From Eonycteris spelaea (taxonomy: Eukaryota; Chordata; Mammalia; Chiroptera; Pteropodidae), in NCBI GenBank assembly GCA_003508835.1, contig PUFA01000057.1, positions 9,312,501 through 9,376,500 on the forward strand: DNA of 64,000 nt. The letters are read 5' to 3'. Shown in pieces: positions 62,411-64,000 of the stretch; the stretch's first letter is position 1, and each line of letters begins with the position of its first letter. The notes under the pieces are model-generated. The model saw only the letters and a list, made by a program, of their open reading frames with translations, did no database searches and was not told where the DNA came from. Made by a program: the position numbers and the translations under genes.

Positions 62411-62441
<31 letters not shown>

Positions 62442-62575
62442 ATCTATCTATATCTATCTAGTCTATCATCTATCGTCTATCGCCATATATGTATATATAT
62501 ACATAAATATCTCTACATATATATCTATTCTATATATATCTATTGTTCTGTTTCTCTGGAGAACCCTAATACAAC
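61755..62575 (+). repeat. Interspersed repeat split by a large microsatellite
   Basis: The left part (TGTGATAGTTAATTTTACATGTC, then GTGGGTGGGACTCATCTAATC and GGCCTTAAGAGTGAAAACTGA) and the right end (TGTTCTGTTTCTCTGGAGAACCC) belong to a common mammalian repeat whose 3' part carries a simple repeat. I cannot name it with certainty; an LTR-like origin is possible. Here the simple repeat has grown to about 440 bases. Confidence 0.6.
62097..62441 (+). repeat. Uninterrupted 345-base pyrimidine tract (TTC/TCC/TC)
   Basis: Every base from 62097 to 62441 is C or T: a (TTC)n block, a (TCC)n block with C runs, another (TTC)n block and a terminal (TC)n. It is followed by ATCT/TA repeats to about 62540. 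The long open frames here (+ Leu/Ser-rich, - Arg/Glu-rich) are artefacts of the repeat. Confidence 0.97.
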
Positions 62576-62584
62576 TGATAACTT

Positions 62585-64000
62585 TAAAATGAATAATGTG
62601 ATAACACCTACATCTGATAATATAAGGAGCCACATTGAAGTCAGTAGGAGGGGCAAAATCTCAAATGGGACTGGATCTGCACCCGCGGGTGGTGGAAGTC
62701 ACCGGGAAGGAGAGTGAAGGCTCTCCTGAAGAGGAGGTTCCTGGTCTCATCTGGAGGCTTCCCAGCCCAGGGTCCCAGCCCAAGGAGAAGAGGAGATCCC
62801 AATAACTCTAACTGTAGAAACTAGAGGGGATTCTGGCCATCTGGGTGAAATGGAAGGAGACTGAATCCCTAGATATCCCTTTGAAAGACCATGCATACCT
62901 GTGGACACTCACCCAGGACACAGGCGGTGGGTCAGAGGCTTGCATGGGATTCATTCTGAGAAAGTCTGCTTTACCTAGTGCCAGAATGAAGGGCTGGAAG
63001 GGCAGCCACCATTGTGCCTTAGTCTGGCCCCCCTACAGGGTAATCTATAGACCATGCCAGCTTGACTGTGCAGACCTCTCCCAGAGACCCATTAGGAAGT
63101 GCTGGTCAGAGGGATCAGCCTGCCCTGCCCAACCTGGCAGATTGCCCAGGGCAGTTGTTCTGGATGGCTGCCTAGCCCTGCTCTGAGTCAGGTCCAAGCA
63201 TTCCAGCAGTGGCCAGCGCTATGAGCCTCATTTCCATTTCCCCAGCTGAGACTGGCATTATCAGTCGCATTTCTGAGATAGGGTCAAGCAGATCACTGCT
63301 GCCAACATGAACTTGGGTGGATATTAGGGTCCTGTGGGCCAGTGCCAGACAGCAGCTGGTCTGCTGTGATCTGGGACTCTATGTGGGAAGTCTTGAACAG
63401 TAATCAAATTGCAGCAAGAACTGAGGCTGTATTGATCTGACTGCCATTGTCTCTTTGGCCCAGATCCACCCTACCCACAAATTGTCCCAGGCCAGCCATT
63501 GTCAGTGAACTGCCACAGCCGAGCCTCTCCCCTCCATTGACTCACAATACACACAGGCAACAAGCTTTGGCTAGCACTGGGTGGGCACTGCACGGAAATC
63601 ATCAGCGGCAGGCAGCCTCTGCTGCCTGCAAGAGTTGCAATATTGTGTCCAGGGAGTGCTGGGGGCTGTAGGACTGTCTTAGACTGCAGCTGGGAATGCC
63701 CACGACAGAAGTTTCAGCAAAAACTGAAGCTGTATTGGCCAGACAGACCTTGTCTCCCTGAGATCCTGCTTCACCCAAGCCACAAAGTGCCTGCACCCAT
63801 TGACAAGCAGCCTCTTGTGCCCTGCTTGGCTCTGGGTTGTGCAGTTAGCGCAGGCAACAGACCTTGGCTAGCGCAGTGAGTATATTTCAAGGAAAACAGT
63901 TGTGGACAGACCACTGCTGCTTGTACAAGCTGTAATATCTCTTGAGGGGGATTGCAGGGTTCTGTATTGGCTGACAGCCCTTGACTCTCTGAGCTCCTGC
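62585..64000 (+). mobile_element. Probable L1 5' region with tandem units, runs off window
   Basis: GC-richer, repeat-like sequence with internal tandem structure. GGCAACAAGCTTTGGCTAGC (63556) recurs as GGCAACAGACCTTGGCTAGC (63853), and GCTGTATTG recurs at 63426, 63729 and about 63961, giving units of roughly 0.30 kb and a shorter last step of about 0.23 kb. Tandem promoter units are known in 5' UTRs of some mammalian L1s, and the composition resembles L1 leaders. An ERV leader or a plain tandem repeat cannot be excluded. No protein gene is supported. Confidence 0.45.

Noticed and set aside
61923..62717. 264-residue + frame and 147-residue - frame
   Set aside because: They are translations of a C/T simple repeat (Leu/Ser/Pro or Arg/Glu/Lys runs).

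Overview
The window is placental-mammal genomic DNA: AT-rich and intron-rich, loaded with L1-class retrotransposons, carrying MIR and hAT fossils, and with two CpG islands. There is no bacterial or viral gene organisation. The style of the L1 3' tails and of the L1-derived elements suggests a laurasiatherian mammal. No Alu, B1/B2, CAN-SINE, vesper-bat Ves or ruminant repeat was recognised, so the species cannot be named.

Two protein genes are supported. The first is the 3' end of XRN2 (+ strand), the nuclear 5'-3' exoribonuclease. Its last three coding exons lie at 15981-16043, 20722-20860 and 23368-23433, with splice sites and phases that join into the conserved Gly/Pro/Arg-rich XRN2 C-terminus. 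The second is complete NKX2-4 (- strand), an NK2-class homeobox gene of two exons (31555-31105 and 30819-30203, intron 285 bp) encoding 355 residues with TN motif, homeodomain and NK2-specific domain. The two genes are convergent, with stop codons 6.8 kb apart. The pair XRN2 / NKX2-4 matches human 20p11.22, where NKX2-2 follows further on; NKX2-2 is not in this window. The neighbour helps rule out the close paralogue NKX2-1.

Layout: 1-5.5 kb holds two antisense L1-type elements. A SINE with a tRNA-Val(UAC)-like head lies at 5.8-6.1 kb. Old antisense L1 fills 7.5-10.9 kb. XRN2 exons and introns (with MIR and a MER1-like hAT element) run to 23.4 kb, followed by its 3' flank. An isolated CpG island sits at 25.55-26.13 kb. 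NKX2-4 lies in a second, larger CpG island at about 30.1-31.75 kb. From 32 to 39 kb there is AT-rich DNA almost free of recognisable repeats, a likely home for regulatory elements of the NKX2-4/NKX2-2 domain. From 40 to 64 kb the sequence is mostly repeats: a hAT element, old L1 pieces, three half-L1 (HAL1-like) elements sharing one internal deletion junction, a 345-base uninterrupted pyrimidine tract, and at the right edge a GC-richer tandemly repeated segment that is probably an L1 5' region.

No new biological system is apparent. The most distinctive items are the orphan CpG island between the convergent genes, the HAL1-like family with its shared junction (including an inverted pair), and the long triplex-prone pyrimidine tract. 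Repeat-family names come from recognition by eye, not from a database search.
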